A DNA stretch of 64,000 nucleotides from Micromonospora sp. RHAY321 (GTDB lineage Bacteria > Actinomycetota > Actinomycetes > Mycobacteriales > Micromonosporaceae), in NCBI RefSeq assembly GCF_023896955.1, contig NZ_JAMHIW010000022.1:25018-89017 (forward strand). Direction: 5' to 3'. Positions 24,535 to 32,673 of this stretch are shown in pieces. The notes under the pieces were generated by a model. It had not been told where the DNA came from. It did not search any database and worked only from the letters and a program-made list of their open reading frames with translations. Made by a program: the position numbers and the translations under genes. The number at the start of each line of letters is the position of its first letter. Position 1 is the first letter of the stretch.

Positions 24535-27144
24535 TCAGGCCAGTGAGCAGGCCCCGCCGTTGACGGTGACCAGGCCCGGGTTGGGGTTCGCGCCGCCCCC
24601 GGTTGTCGCGTTGAAGCCGAACGTCACCGTCCCGCCAGGAGCGATCTTGGCGTTGTACGACTCGTTGCGCGCGGTCACCGTCGCGCCGGACTGGGTGACC
24701 TTCGCCAGCCACGCCTCGCGTACCCGCTGGTCCCCGGTGAACGCGAACCGCACGCTCCAGCCGTTGATGGCCGTGGCGCCGGTGTTGCGCACGGTCACCT
24801 GCGCGGTGAACCCGGTTCCGCCCTGCCAGGCGCCGTAGTTGGTGTAGCTCACCGCGCAGGTGCTGGCCGGCACCGCGCCGGCGTCACCCTGGTCGGCCAG
24901 GAACGAGGAGATCCAGGCCAGCGCGGAGTTCCAGTTGATGGCGACCTCGTTGGTCGCGTACGAGTTGATGTCGTCGACGTAGCAGAACATCGGCTTGCAG
25001 CCGGCGAGCAGTTGGGCGGCGAACGGGTCCTGGAGGGCTGCGTTCGGGCCACCGGCGAGGGAGCCGGCCGGAGGGCGCGGCAGGTTCGGGTCGAGCTGGT
25101 GGCCGAAGATGCGGCTGTGCTGGTTCTGCGCCGCGTGCTCGCCCCACCCGGTGACGTAGGAGATGTTCAGCGCGTTGCGGCCGAGCACGTAGTCCATCGC
25201 CTGCACGGCACCATCGCGGTAGACGGGATTGCGGGTCAGGTCGAAGGCGGTGGCCAGCACGACCGCGTTGTTGATGACGTTGCTGTTGCCGCCCCAGAAG
25301 TAGCTGTTGGCGTCCCCGGGCATCGGCAGTCCGTACGCCTGCCGGCGCAGCTCGGTGAGGTACGCGTCGGCGGCGGCGGTGACCGAGGCGCGGACCCGGG
25401 CCAGATCGGCGGCGGGCAGCCCGTTCGGCACGGTGGCCAGGTCGAGGCGGCCGAGCGCGGCGACGCTCTGCCAGCCGAAGCCGCGCGGGTCGAACACGTC
25501 GCCGGTGTGGTGCGGCGAGGCGGTCAGGTCGGTCAGGTAGGTCTGCGCGCCGGTGGTCAGGTACAGCTCGGCCGCCGCCCAGTAGAACTCGTCGGTGACT
25601 CCGGTGTCGTCGTACGCGCCGCCGCCGGTGCTGTCGGCCGGGCTGGCGTACACCGCGGGGTGGGCCTTGGCCGCGGCGTAGGCCGTCTTCGCGGCGGTGG
25701 CGCAACGGCCGGCGAACGCCGCGTCGTAGGGGGCGAAGAGCCGCGCGCACTGGGCGGCGGTGGCGGCCAGGTTGAGCGTGGCCGCGGTCGACGGCGGGTG
25801 CAGCTCGCGCGGCTGCGGGTCGTCGTGCGGGGCGAGCGGCAGCCCGGTCCAGTTCCGATCGTGGATCTTGTGGTGGACCATTCCGGCGAGCGGCTTGCCG
25901 GCCGGCACCTGCATGCGCAGCAGGAACTCCAGCTCCCAGCGGGCCTCGTCGAGGATGTCCGGTACGCCGTTGCCGCGTTCCGGGACCCGCAGTGTGCTGT
26001 CACCCAGCGCGGCACCGCCGTCGGCGGTGGCCGCCGTTCTGGTCCGCTCGAAGGTGTTGAGCAGTTGGTAGGTGGCGATGCCGCCGTTGACGACGTACTT
26101 GCCGTGGTCGCCGGCGTCGTACCAGCCGCCGCGTACGTCCAGCGAGTAGTCGCAGACGCCCGGCTGGCACGGCACGTTGGTGTCGCCCTGGTTGGGTGCG
26201 ACGCCGAGGTGGCCGGCGGGCCGGGCGTACTCGTCACCGATCAGGTCCCCGTCGATGGCGATGCCGCTGCGCTGGGCGTAGAAGAACTGCAGAGAGTCGG
26301 AGCGCAGCTGGTCGTAGAGGGTGCCGGAGACGTCGAACGGGTGGCTGTTCTCGCCGTCCACGGTCAGGGTCAGCCCGCTGCCCGGGGTGCGGTGGCTGGA
26401 GAAGTCGACCGTGTGCACGTTCTGTCCGGAGGCGGCGTCCACGCCGCGCGCCGTGGTGGTGCCGCTGGCGAGGACCGCGCCGCCGGCCGAGCGCAGCTGC
26501 CAGGGCAGCGGCTCGGTGGCCGTGGTGACCACGGTGGCGTTCTTCGGCCCGCCGGGCAGGTAGCCGACCTGGTTGACCCGTACCCGTGGCCCGGTGTCCG
26601 GCTCGTACGGCTCGGGTGGCTCGCCGCCGCGCAGCGAGACGTCGTCCAGGCAGACGGTCTGCGACTCGGCGGCGCCACCGACCTGGAAGATCAGTTGGGC
26701 GGCGGGATTGTCGTCGGGGACGGTGAAGGTCTGCTCGACCCGCTGGGCGGTGCCGGTGGCGGCGGCGTCCACGGCGGCGTAGGTCGTGTAGGGGGCGCTG
26801 CCGAGTTGCAGGACGGCCTTGACGGCGGCACCCGGGGTGGCGGAGACGGTGAAGCCGAGGGTGTATTCGGCGCCGGCGATCAGGGGGACGCCGTCCTGGC
26901 CGATGCCGGCGTCCCACGGGTTGGCCAGCCCGCCGGGGACGGTGGTGCAGAGCCGGCCGTCGGTCACCGCGAGGGCGCCGGTGCCGAAGGAGAACCAGGG
27001 GCTCACACCGGCGCTGAAGTCGCCGTTGTCGATCTGCTCGGGGGCGTCCGGTGGCGGGTCGGCCTGGGCCGAGCCGGCGCCCGCGCCGGTGAGGGCCAGT
27101 GCGGTCGCCGCGGCCAGCAGGAGGCGGCGTCGGGATGGCGTCAC
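24535..27144 (-). CDS. Secreted modular cellulase: CBM4/9 - CelD_N - GH9 - CBM2
   Basis: Extracellular glycoside hydrolase, 869 residues. Signal peptide ends at SAQA (about 28). Residues about 37-175 look like a CBM4/9 cellulose-binding module, 187-275 an Ig-like CelD_N domain (RVRVNQVGYLPGGPKNATVV), 280-750 the GH9 (alpha/alpha)6 barrel, 765-869 a CBM2. Catalytic features are YDAGDHGKYV (base and nucleophile Asp), GEHAAQNQHSR and TNEVAINWNSALAW (acid Glu). The CBM2 follows the catalytic domain with almost no linker, unlike most cellulases. A CebR-type operator lies upstream and a strong hairpin downstream. It is expected to act as an endo- or processive glucanase. Confidence 0.93.
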   Translation of the reverse strand: MTPSRRRLLLAAATALALTGAGAGSAQADPPPDAPEQIDNGDFSAGVSPWFSFGTGALAVTDGRLCTTVPGGLANPWDAGIGQDGVPLIAGAEYTLGFTVSATPGAAVKAVLQLGSAPYTTYAAVDAAATGTAQRVEQTFTVPDDNPAAQLIFQVGGAAESQTVCLDDVSLRGGEPPEPYEPDTGPRVRVNQVGYLPGGPKNATVVTTATEPLPWQLRSAGGAVLASGTTTARGVDAASGQNVHTVDFSSHRTPGSGLTLTVDGENSHPFDVSGTLYDQLRSDSLQFFYAQRSGIAIDGDLIGDEYARPAGHLGVAPNQGDTNVPCQPGVCDYSLDVRGGWYDAGDHGKYVVNGGIATYQLLNTFERTRTAATADGGAALGDSTLRVPERGNGVPDILDEARWELEFLLRMQVPAGKPLAGMVHHKIHDRNWTGLPLAPHDDPQPRELHPPSTAATLNLAATAAQCARLFAPYDAAFAGRCATAAKTAYAAAKAHPAVYASPADSTGGGAYDDTGVTDEFYWAAAELYLTTGAQTYLTDLTASPHHTGDVFDPRGFGWQSVAALGRLDLATVPNGLPAADLARVRASVTAAADAYLTELRRQAYGLPMPGDANSYFWGGNSNVINNAVVLATAFDLTRNPVYRDGAVQAMDYVLGRNALNISYVTGWGEHAAQNQHSRIFGHQLDPNLPRPPAGSLAGGPNAALQDPFAAQLLAGCKPMFCYVDDINSYATNEVAINWNSALAWISSFLADQGDAGAVPASTCAVSYTNYGAWQGGTGFTAQVTVRNTGATAINGWSVRFAFTGDQRVREAWLAKVTQSGATVTARNESYNAKIAPGGTVTFGFNATTGGGANPNPGLVTVNGGACSLA

Positions 27145-27193
27145 GGGGAGTCCTTCCGGGACGAGAAAAGTGGGGACGGGTGGTGGTGGAAGC

Positions 27194-27207
27194 TGGGAGC
27201 GCTCCCA
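27194..27207. promoter_or_regulatory. CebR operator
   Basis: Perfect 14-base palindrome TGGGAGCGCTCCCA, identical to the published CebR box of Streptomyces cellulase and cellobiose-uptake genes. It lies 49 bases upstream of the GH9 start codon. It predicts repression by a LacI-family CebR homologue, released by cello-oligosaccharides. Confidence 0.92.
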
Positions 27208-27416
27208 GGTGTCGGCTCGATGTTTCCAGCGACGATGCCACCTGTCAATCGATCCGCCTGGATGGCTTTCGGGGCGCTACGAGGGCCGCGGGTCGCAACG
27301 AGGACGGAACCGACGCCCGCGACGCGCCGATGCGGCACGTGAGATTGACCGCGCCACGCCCCGTCGTCCTGATCTCCTAGAGACAACTGCGCCCTTCGCC
27401 TGGCAGGCTGCCTCCC

Positions 27417-28142
27417 ATGACCCTGAAGCTGCGTTCCGTGGGAACGAGCGACCGTGGGCTGATCCGCAGTGGAAACCAGGACGCCCTGCACGCCGGGACC
27501 TGGCTCGTCGCCGTCGCCGACGGCATGGGCGGGATGGCGGCCGGTGACCTGGCCAGCGCGCTCACCATCGACGCGGTCGCACCGCTGGACGTGGAGACCC
27601 CAGAGGACGCCCTGGTGGCCGCGCTCCAGGGCGGCATCGCCCTGGCCACCGCACGGATCCGGCAGGCCGTCGCCGAGGATCCCGAGCGCCAGGGCATGGG
27701 CACCACGTTGACCGCCCTGCTCTTCTCCCGTACAGGCAGTTGCCTGGCGCTGGCACACGTCGGCGACTCCCGGGCCTACCTGTTCCGCGAGGGCGTGCTC
27801 AAACAGGTCACCCGGGACGACACCTTCGTCCAGATGCTGGTGGACCAGGGTGTGATCACCGCCGACCAGGCGAGCAGCCACCCGCGGCGTGCGGTGGTCA
27901 CCCAGGCGCTCCAGGGCGACGACGTCTCCCCGTCGTACGCGACGATGGTGCCCCGGGTCGGTGACCGGTGGCTGCTGTGCAGCGACGGGCTCTCCAACGT
28001 GGTCCGCCCGGACACCCTCGCCGAGGTGCTCACCGGCTACCCGGACCGCGCCGCCTGCGCCGGCAAGCTGATCGACCTGGCGCTGCACGCCGGTGGTCCG
28101 GACAACGTCACCGTGGTGGTGGCCGACGTGGTGGAGGAGTAA
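27417..28142 (+). CDS. PP2C-type Ser/Thr protein phosphatase
   Basis: Metal-dependent phosphatase of 241 residues, about the length of a PstP catalytic domain without membrane anchor. Motifs: LIRSGNQDAL (metal-binding), VAVADGMGGMAAG, GMGTTLTALLF, LAHVGDSRAYLFREG, DDTFVQMLVDQGVI, WLLCSDGLSNVV and GPDNVTVVVADV. It would remove phosphate from Ser/Thr-kinase targets; no kinase is adjacent. It ends six bases before the convergent HrpB gene. Confidence 0.92.
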   Translation: MTLKLRSVGTSDRGLIRSGNQDALHAGTWLVAVADGMGGMAAGDLASALTIDAVAPLDVETPEDALVAALQGGIALATARIRQAVAEDPERQGMGTTLTALLFSRTGSCLALAHVGDSRAYLFREGVLKQVTRDDTFVQMLVDQGVITADQASSHPRRAVVTQALQGDDVSPSYATMVPRVGDRWLLCSDGLSNVVRPDTLAEVLTGYPDRAACAGKLIDLALHAGGPDNVTVVVADVVEE

Positions 28143-28148
28143 CCGGCC

Positions 28149-30737
28149 TCAGCGCCGGCGAGGCGTGGCGCGTCGGGTGGGTGTCGCCGTGGACGGGTCC
28201 TCCGGCCACGGGTGCCGGGGATAGCGGCCGCGCAGCTCGCCGCGGACCTGCGGGTAGCCGGTGCGCCAGAACGACGCCAGGTCGGCGGTGACGGCCACCG
28301 GTCGCCCGGCGGGGGAGAGCAGGTGCAGCAGCACCGGCACCCGACCGGCGCCGATGCGTGGGGCCGCCGGCCAGCCGAACGTCTCCTGGAGCTTCACCGC
28401 CAGCACCGGCGCCGCCGGGTCGCTGTAATCCACGCGGATCCGTGAACCGCTGGGCACCTCGATCCGCTCCGGCGCCAACTCGTCGAGCTGGGCGGCCTGC
28501 TTCCAGGGCAGCAGCCGGCGCAGCGCCGAGGCGACGTCCACCCGGGCCAGGTCGGCGCGGCGCCGGGCGCCGGCCAGCTCCGGCCCGAGCCACGTCGGCG
28601 CGGTCGCGAGCAGCGCCTCGTCGCTGACGTCCGGCCAGTCGGCACCGAGATGGTGCCGGCCGAACGCCAGCCGCTCCCGCAGGGCCCGGGCCGCCGGCGT
28701 CCAGGACAGCAGGCCCAGCCCTTCCTGGCGCAGACCGGTCAGCAGCGCCTCGGCCACCTCCGCCCGCTCCGGGCGGTCCAGCCGGCGCTCCTGCAGCTCG
28801 ATGGCCCCCAGCCGGGTCACCTCCCGCGCCACCACGTCCCCGCCGGACCAGCCGACCTCCCGGCGCGTGGACACCAGCGGCCCGGCAGCCTCCCGGGCCG
28901 TCGCCTCGTCCACCGGCGTCGCCCGGCGGATCCGGGCCGACGGCGCGCCGGGCGTGCGGTCCGCGACGGCCACCGCCAGCCAGTCCGCCCCGACCAGCCC
29001 CGACCCCGCCGCCAGCTCCGCGGCGGTCCCACCGGTCATCAGGTACGCGGACCCGCCCGGCCGCCGGACCCGCGCCAGCCGTTCCGGATACGCCAGTCCC
29101 ACCAGCAGCCCGGCGGCCAGGTCGTCGGTGAGCCCTCCGGAGCCGGTACGCCCGCCACCTCCCGGACCGCCGGATCGGCCAATCCGGTCGTCGTCGGCGC
29201 GGCCCCCGGGCGTGGAGCCGGCGGGCAGCGCGGCGCGCAGCCGGCGCACCTCGGCACGCCAGCGGGCCGTCGCTCCCGGGTCGACACCGGTGCGCAACCG
29301 GCGCCAGCCGGCGACCAGGTCGTCGCCCGGGCCGGCCGCGCTCTCCTCGGCGAGCAGGGCGACCACCTCGGCCGCGCGGTCGGCGCCGACCCGACCGGCG
29401 CCGTCGAGCAGCGCCCGCGCCAGCCGGGGATGCGCGCCGGCGGCGGCGATGGCCCGTCCCCGCCCGGTGATCCGGCCGTCGGCGTTGACCGCGCCCAGGG
29501 TGGTCAGCGTCTCCCGGGCCACCGCCATCGCCGCCGCCGGTGGCGGGTCGGGCAGCGCGAGCCCGACGCCGTCCGGCTGCCCCCAGGCGGCCAGCTCCAG
29601 AGCGAAGCCGGTCAGGTCGGCGGTGGCGATCTCCGGCTCCGGCCGGGCGGGCAGGCGCTCGTGGGTCGCCGCGGACCAGCAGCGGTAGACGGAACCGGGG
29701 GCCTCCCGGCCGGCCCGGCCGGCCCGCTGGGTGGCGGCGGCTCGGGAGACCGGCACGGTGATCAGCGCACCCAGACCGCGGGCCAGGTCGACGCGGGGCA
29801 CCCGGGACAGTCCGGCGTCCACCACCACCCGTACGCCGGGGACGGTCAGGCTGGTCTCGGCCAGCGCGGTGGCCAGCACCACCCGGCGACGGTCGGCCGG
29901 GCGCAGGGCGGCGTCCTGCTCGGCGCCGCGCTGCCGGCCGTGCAGCGGGAGCAGTGCGACGCTGTCCCGCAGGTCGGCCAGCCGGCCGGTGACCGCCGCG
30001 ATCTCGCCGGCCCCGGGCAGGAAGACCAGCACGTCCCCGTCGTGCTCCCGCAACGCCCGCCGGACGGTGGCCGCCACGTGGTCGAGCAGGGCCCGGTCCA
30101 CCGGCCCGGCCCCGGGCGGGGCGACCGGCCGGGGTGGCGGCGCCCAGATTCGCCGCACCGGGTGCAGCGCGGACTCGGCCCGTACGACCGGAGCCGGGGC
30201 GGGCCCGCCGAGCAGCGCGGCGAAGCGGTCGGTGTCCGGAGTGGCGGACATCGCCAGCAGCCACAGGTCCGGCCGGAGGGTGGCCCGCGCCTCCACCGTG
30301 AAGGCCAGTGCGAGGTCGGCGTCGAGTTGCCGCTCGTGGCACTCGTCCAGCAGCACGGCGCCGGTGCCGGGCAGCTCCGGATCGTGGTGCAGCCGGCGGA
30401 CCAGCAGGCCGGTGGTGACCACCTCCACCCGCGTGGCCGCGCTGACCCGGCGTTCACCGCGTACCGCGTAGCCGACGCGCTCGCCGACCCGCTCGCCGAG
30501 CAGCTCGGCCATCCGCCGCGCGGCGGCACGCGCGGCCACCCGCCGGGGCTGCGCGATCACGACCCGGCCGGTGACCCGGTCGGCCACGGCCAGCGGCGCG
30601 AGGGTGGTCTTGCCGGTGCCCGGCGGAGCCACCAGGACCCCGGCGCCGGCCGCGTCGAGCGCCGCGACCAGCGCGGGCAGCACCGGGCGTACCGGCAGGT
30701 CCAGGGTCACGTCGGAGAGCACGGCCCAGTCTCGCAC
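28149..30737 (-). CDS. hrpB: ATP-dependent RNA helicase HrpB
   Basis: DEAH-related helicase of about 862 residues. Walker A APPGTGKTT at 37-45, IAQPRRVAARAAARRM, LLDECHERQ (motif II DECH, 131-134), LLAMSATPDTDRFAALLGG, DVLVFLPGAGEIAAV and QRAGRAGREAPGSVYRCWS. The C-terminus carries the HrpB-specific region, with PWKQAAQLDELAPE and SRIRVDYSDPAAPVLAVKLQETFGW. Start uncertain: the GTG at 30737 follows the DUF397 stop by 13 bases; a GTG at 30722 is also possible. Role in RNA metabolism is not defined for actinobacteria. Confidence 0.9.
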   Translation of the reverse strand: MRDWAVLSDVTLDLPVRPVLPALVAALDAAGAGVLVAPPGTGKTTLAPLAVADRVTGRVVIAQPRRVAARAAARRMAELLGERVGERVGYAVRGERRVSAATRVEVVTTGLLVRRLHHDPELPGTGAVLLDECHERQLDADLALAFTVEARATLRPDLWLLAMSATPDTDRFAALLGGPAPAPVVRAESALHPVRRIWAPPPRPVAPPGAGPVDRALLDHVAATVRRALREHDGDVLVFLPGAGEIAAVTGRLADLRDSVALLPLHGRQRGAEQDAALRPADRRRVVLATALAETSLTVPGVRVVVDAGLSRVPRVDLARGLGALITVPVSRAAATQRAGRAGREAPGSVYRCWSAATHERLPARPEPEIATADLTGFALELAAWGQPDGVGLALPDPPPAAAMAVARETLTTLGAVNADGRITGRGRAIAAAGAHPRLARALLDGAGRVGADRAAEVVALLAEESAAGPGDDLVAGWRRLRTGVDPGATARWRAEVRRLRAALPAGSTPGGRADDDRIGRSGGPGGGGRTGSGGLTDDLAAGLLVGLAYPERLARVRRPGGSAYLMTGGTAAELAAGSGLVGADWLAVAVADRTPGAPSARIRRATPVDEATAREAAGPLVSTRREVGWSGGDVVAREVTRLGAIELQERRLDRPERAEVAEALLTGLRQEGLGLLSWTPAARALRERLAFGRHHLGADWPDVSDEALLATAPTWLGPELAGARRRADLARVDVASALRRLLPWKQAAQLDELAPERIEVPSGSRIRVDYSDPAAPVLAVKLQETFGWPAAPRIGAGRVPVLLHLLSPAGRPVAVTADLASFWRTGYPQVRGELRGRYPRHPWPEDPSTATPTRRATPRRR

Positions 30738-30750
30738 CGGCCCCGGCGAC

Positions 30751-30951
30751 TCAGCGCGGGTGCACCTCGCCGACGCCGCGCAGGAAGGTACGCCAGGCCG
30801 ACGGGCCGAAGGCGAGCACCGGGCCGGAGCGGTCCTTGCTGTCCCGGACGGCGACCTGACCGTCGGCTGTCGCGACCTCCACGCAGTTGCCGTTGCCACT
30901 GCTGCGCGTGCTGGTGCGCCAGTCCGCCCGGGTCAGGTCGAGCGCCGTCAT
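30751..30951 (-). CDS. DUF397 domain protein
   Basis: A 66-residue protein with the DUF397 signature: WRTSTRSSGNGNCVEVA, VAVRDSKDRSGPVLAF and WRTFLRGV. These small proteins nearly always follow an XRE-DUF5753 regulator, as here, and are thought to be antitoxin-like or regulatory partners. It is downstream of the regulator on the same strand, separated by 41 bases. Many copies occur in one actinobacterial genome, so its job is hard to pin down. Confidence 0.92.
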   Translation of the reverse strand: MTALDLTRADWRTSTRSSGNGNCVEVATADGQVAVRDSKDRSGPVLAFGPSAWRTFLRGVGEVHPR

Positions 30952-30992
30952 CCGCCGTACCTCTCGTCTGCGTCAACGTGCCGCAGACGCGG

Positions 30993-31859
30993 TCACGCAA
31001 AGTTACGAGAAGCCTGCTCGAGGCGGGTCAGCGACGCCGCCGGATCGAGCGCCATGCGGCACAGCTCCTCGTGCAGAAGGCTATACCCGAGCACCTGGTC
31101 GGCATCCTCCAGTGCCAGGCCCATCGTGAGGTTATCCAGGTAAACCACGGACGCGTCGGCCGCGTCGGCGAAGTTGAGGATCACGTACGGCGTGCTCATC
31201 GCCGGGTGTCCACCGGCCGCGAACGGCAGTACCTGGATTGTGACGTTGGGTAACTGCGCGATGCGGCTCATGTGGACCAACTGTTCGGCCATCACGGCGG
31301 CGCCGCCGACCGGGCGCAACAGCACCGCCTCGTTGAGCACCACCGACAACTGGACCGGGTCGTCGCGGCGCAGCACCTCCTGCCGGTGCAGTCGGGCGGC
31401 CACCTTGCGCTCCAGTCCGTCCTCCCCGGCGGTGCGGCGGTAGATCTCCCGGGCGTACGCCTCGGTCTGCAACAGCCCGGGCACCGACTCGGCCTCGTAC
31501 GTGCGCAGCGCCGCGGCCTCGGCCTCCAGCCCGACGTAGAACTCGAACCACTCGGGCAGCACGTCGCTGTAGTTCTGCCACCAGCCGCGCTGCTGGGCGC
31601 CCCGGGCGATCTCGATGAGGGCCTCGGCGTCGGCTCCGGTCACCTCGTAGAGGGCCAGGGCCGCCCGGACGTCGCGCGGCTTGATGCCGATCTGCGCGGT
31701 CTCGATGCGGGACAGGTTGCTCTTGGACATGTCGAGCTGACGGGCGGCCACATCGAGGGTCATGCCCGCGCGTTCCCGGAGCTGGCGGAGCTCCCGGGCG
31801 ATGCGCCGACGGCGCACGGTGGGGCTGGCGGCGGGTCGATTGGCGGGCGTGGTGATCAC
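30993..31859 (-). CDS. XRE-family regulator with DUF5753 ligand domain
   Basis: A 288-residue regulator. N-terminal helix-turn-helix: RRIARELRQLRERAGMTLDVAARQLDMSKSNLSRIE. The C-terminal two-thirds is DUF5753, starting WWQNYSDVLPEWFEFYVGLE and including VPGLLQTEAYAREIYR and VQVLPFAAGGHP-like sequence. Starts at GTG 31859, with CAGACT six bases upstream, suggesting a leaderless mRNA. It is paired with the DUF397 gene. Targets are unknown. Confidence 0.92.
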   Translation of the reverse strand: MITTPANRPAASPTVRRRRIARELRQLRERAGMTLDVAARQLDMSKSNLSRIETAQIGIKPRDVRAALALYEVTGADAEALIEIARGAQQRGWWQNYSDVLPEWFEFYVGLEAEAAALRTYEAESVPGLLQTEAYAREIYRRTAGEDGLERKVAARLHRQEVLRRDDPVQLSVVLNEAVLLRPVGGAAVMAEQLVHMSRIAQLPNVTIQVLPFAAGGHPAMSTPYVILNFADAADASVVYLDNLTMGLALEDADQVLGYSLLHEELCRMALDPAASLTRLEQASRNFA

Positions 31860-32000
31860 CGTCCGAGTCTGTCACGACAAGATCCGCAGGTCGCGCCTGC
31901 ACGGAGTGCAACTTTCAAATCTGGGAGTTGCATTGCAGTAGCTGTCGGTGCATCCTTTCCCGGTCGCGATCACTGTGGACACACCCGTGCGGGAGGACCG

Positions 32001-32627
32001 TTGCTCATCGCCGACGAGTTCTTCCTGATCGCTCACAACGACAGCCGTGGCAAGGCGAAGCTGCACCCGGCGGCGACCGGGCTCGGGCTGGCCGGCGGAC
32101 TGCTCGGCGAACTGATCCTGTACGGACACGTCACCGTCTCGAACGGGCACGTCTCCGTCGTCGACCGGCGCCCGCCGGCCGACGCTCTGGCGCACACCGT
32201 GCTCGACCAGCTGATCGGCGAGTCCCAGCACCGGGCAATCGGCACCTGGCTCAGCTTCCTGGCGCAGAGCGCGACGACGTCGGTGGGGGAGCGGCTGGCC
32301 CGGTCCGGCGTGCTGCGCCGCCAGGAGAGCCGCCGGCTGCTGCGCACCTCGGTCAGCTACCTGCCGATCGACCTCAACGCGGTGGCCTGGCCGGCCACCC
32401 GGCTGCGGGCACTGCTGGACCGGCCGGACCCGCCGAGCGTGCCGGACGCCCTGCTGCTCGGCCTGGTCGTGGCCGCCGGGCTGACCCGGGAGGTGCTCTG
32501 GAGCGCCGGTCCCCGCGCCCACCACCGGTTGAACGTTCTCATCCCCGCGCTGCCGGCACCCCTGAAGGAACTCGTCGGGCACACCGAGGCCGCCGTCGGC
32601 GCCGCCGTGCTGCGCGGCGTCCCCTGA
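32001..32627 (+). CDS. GPP34/GOLPH3-family protein, TTG start
   Basis: A 208-residue protein of the GOLPH3/GPP34 family, whose eukaryotic members bind PI4P at the Golgi. The N-terminal block LIADEFFLIAHNDSRGKAKL and helical repeats (HPAATGLGLAGGLLGELILYG, SRLRxx-like leucine-rich helices, SVSYLPIDLNAVAWPATRLR) are typical. A TTG four bases after GGGAGG is the only well-placed start. In bacteria these proteins are abundant in actinobacteria and of unknown role, perhaps binding lipids. Confidence 0.85.
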   Translation: MLIADEFFLIAHNDSRGKAKLHPAATGLGLAGGLLGELILYGHVTVSNGHVSVVDRRPPADALAHTVLDQLIGESQHRAIGTWLSFLAQSATTSVGERLARSGVLRRQESRRLLRTSVSYLPIDLNAVAWPATRLRALLDRPDPPSVPDALLLGLVVAAGLTREVLWSAGPRAHHRLNVLIPALPAPLKELVGHTEAAVGAAVLRGVP

Positions 32628-32673
32628 TCCCCCCGGTAACCCCACCCCTCCCCTCGACAACCGGAGTAGTCGT

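Noticed and set aside
25012..27342. Long plus-strand open frame opposite the GH9 gene
   Set aside because: Valine/glycine-rich antisense frame with no recognisable fold; the CBM-GH9-CBM2 protein on the minus strand is real.
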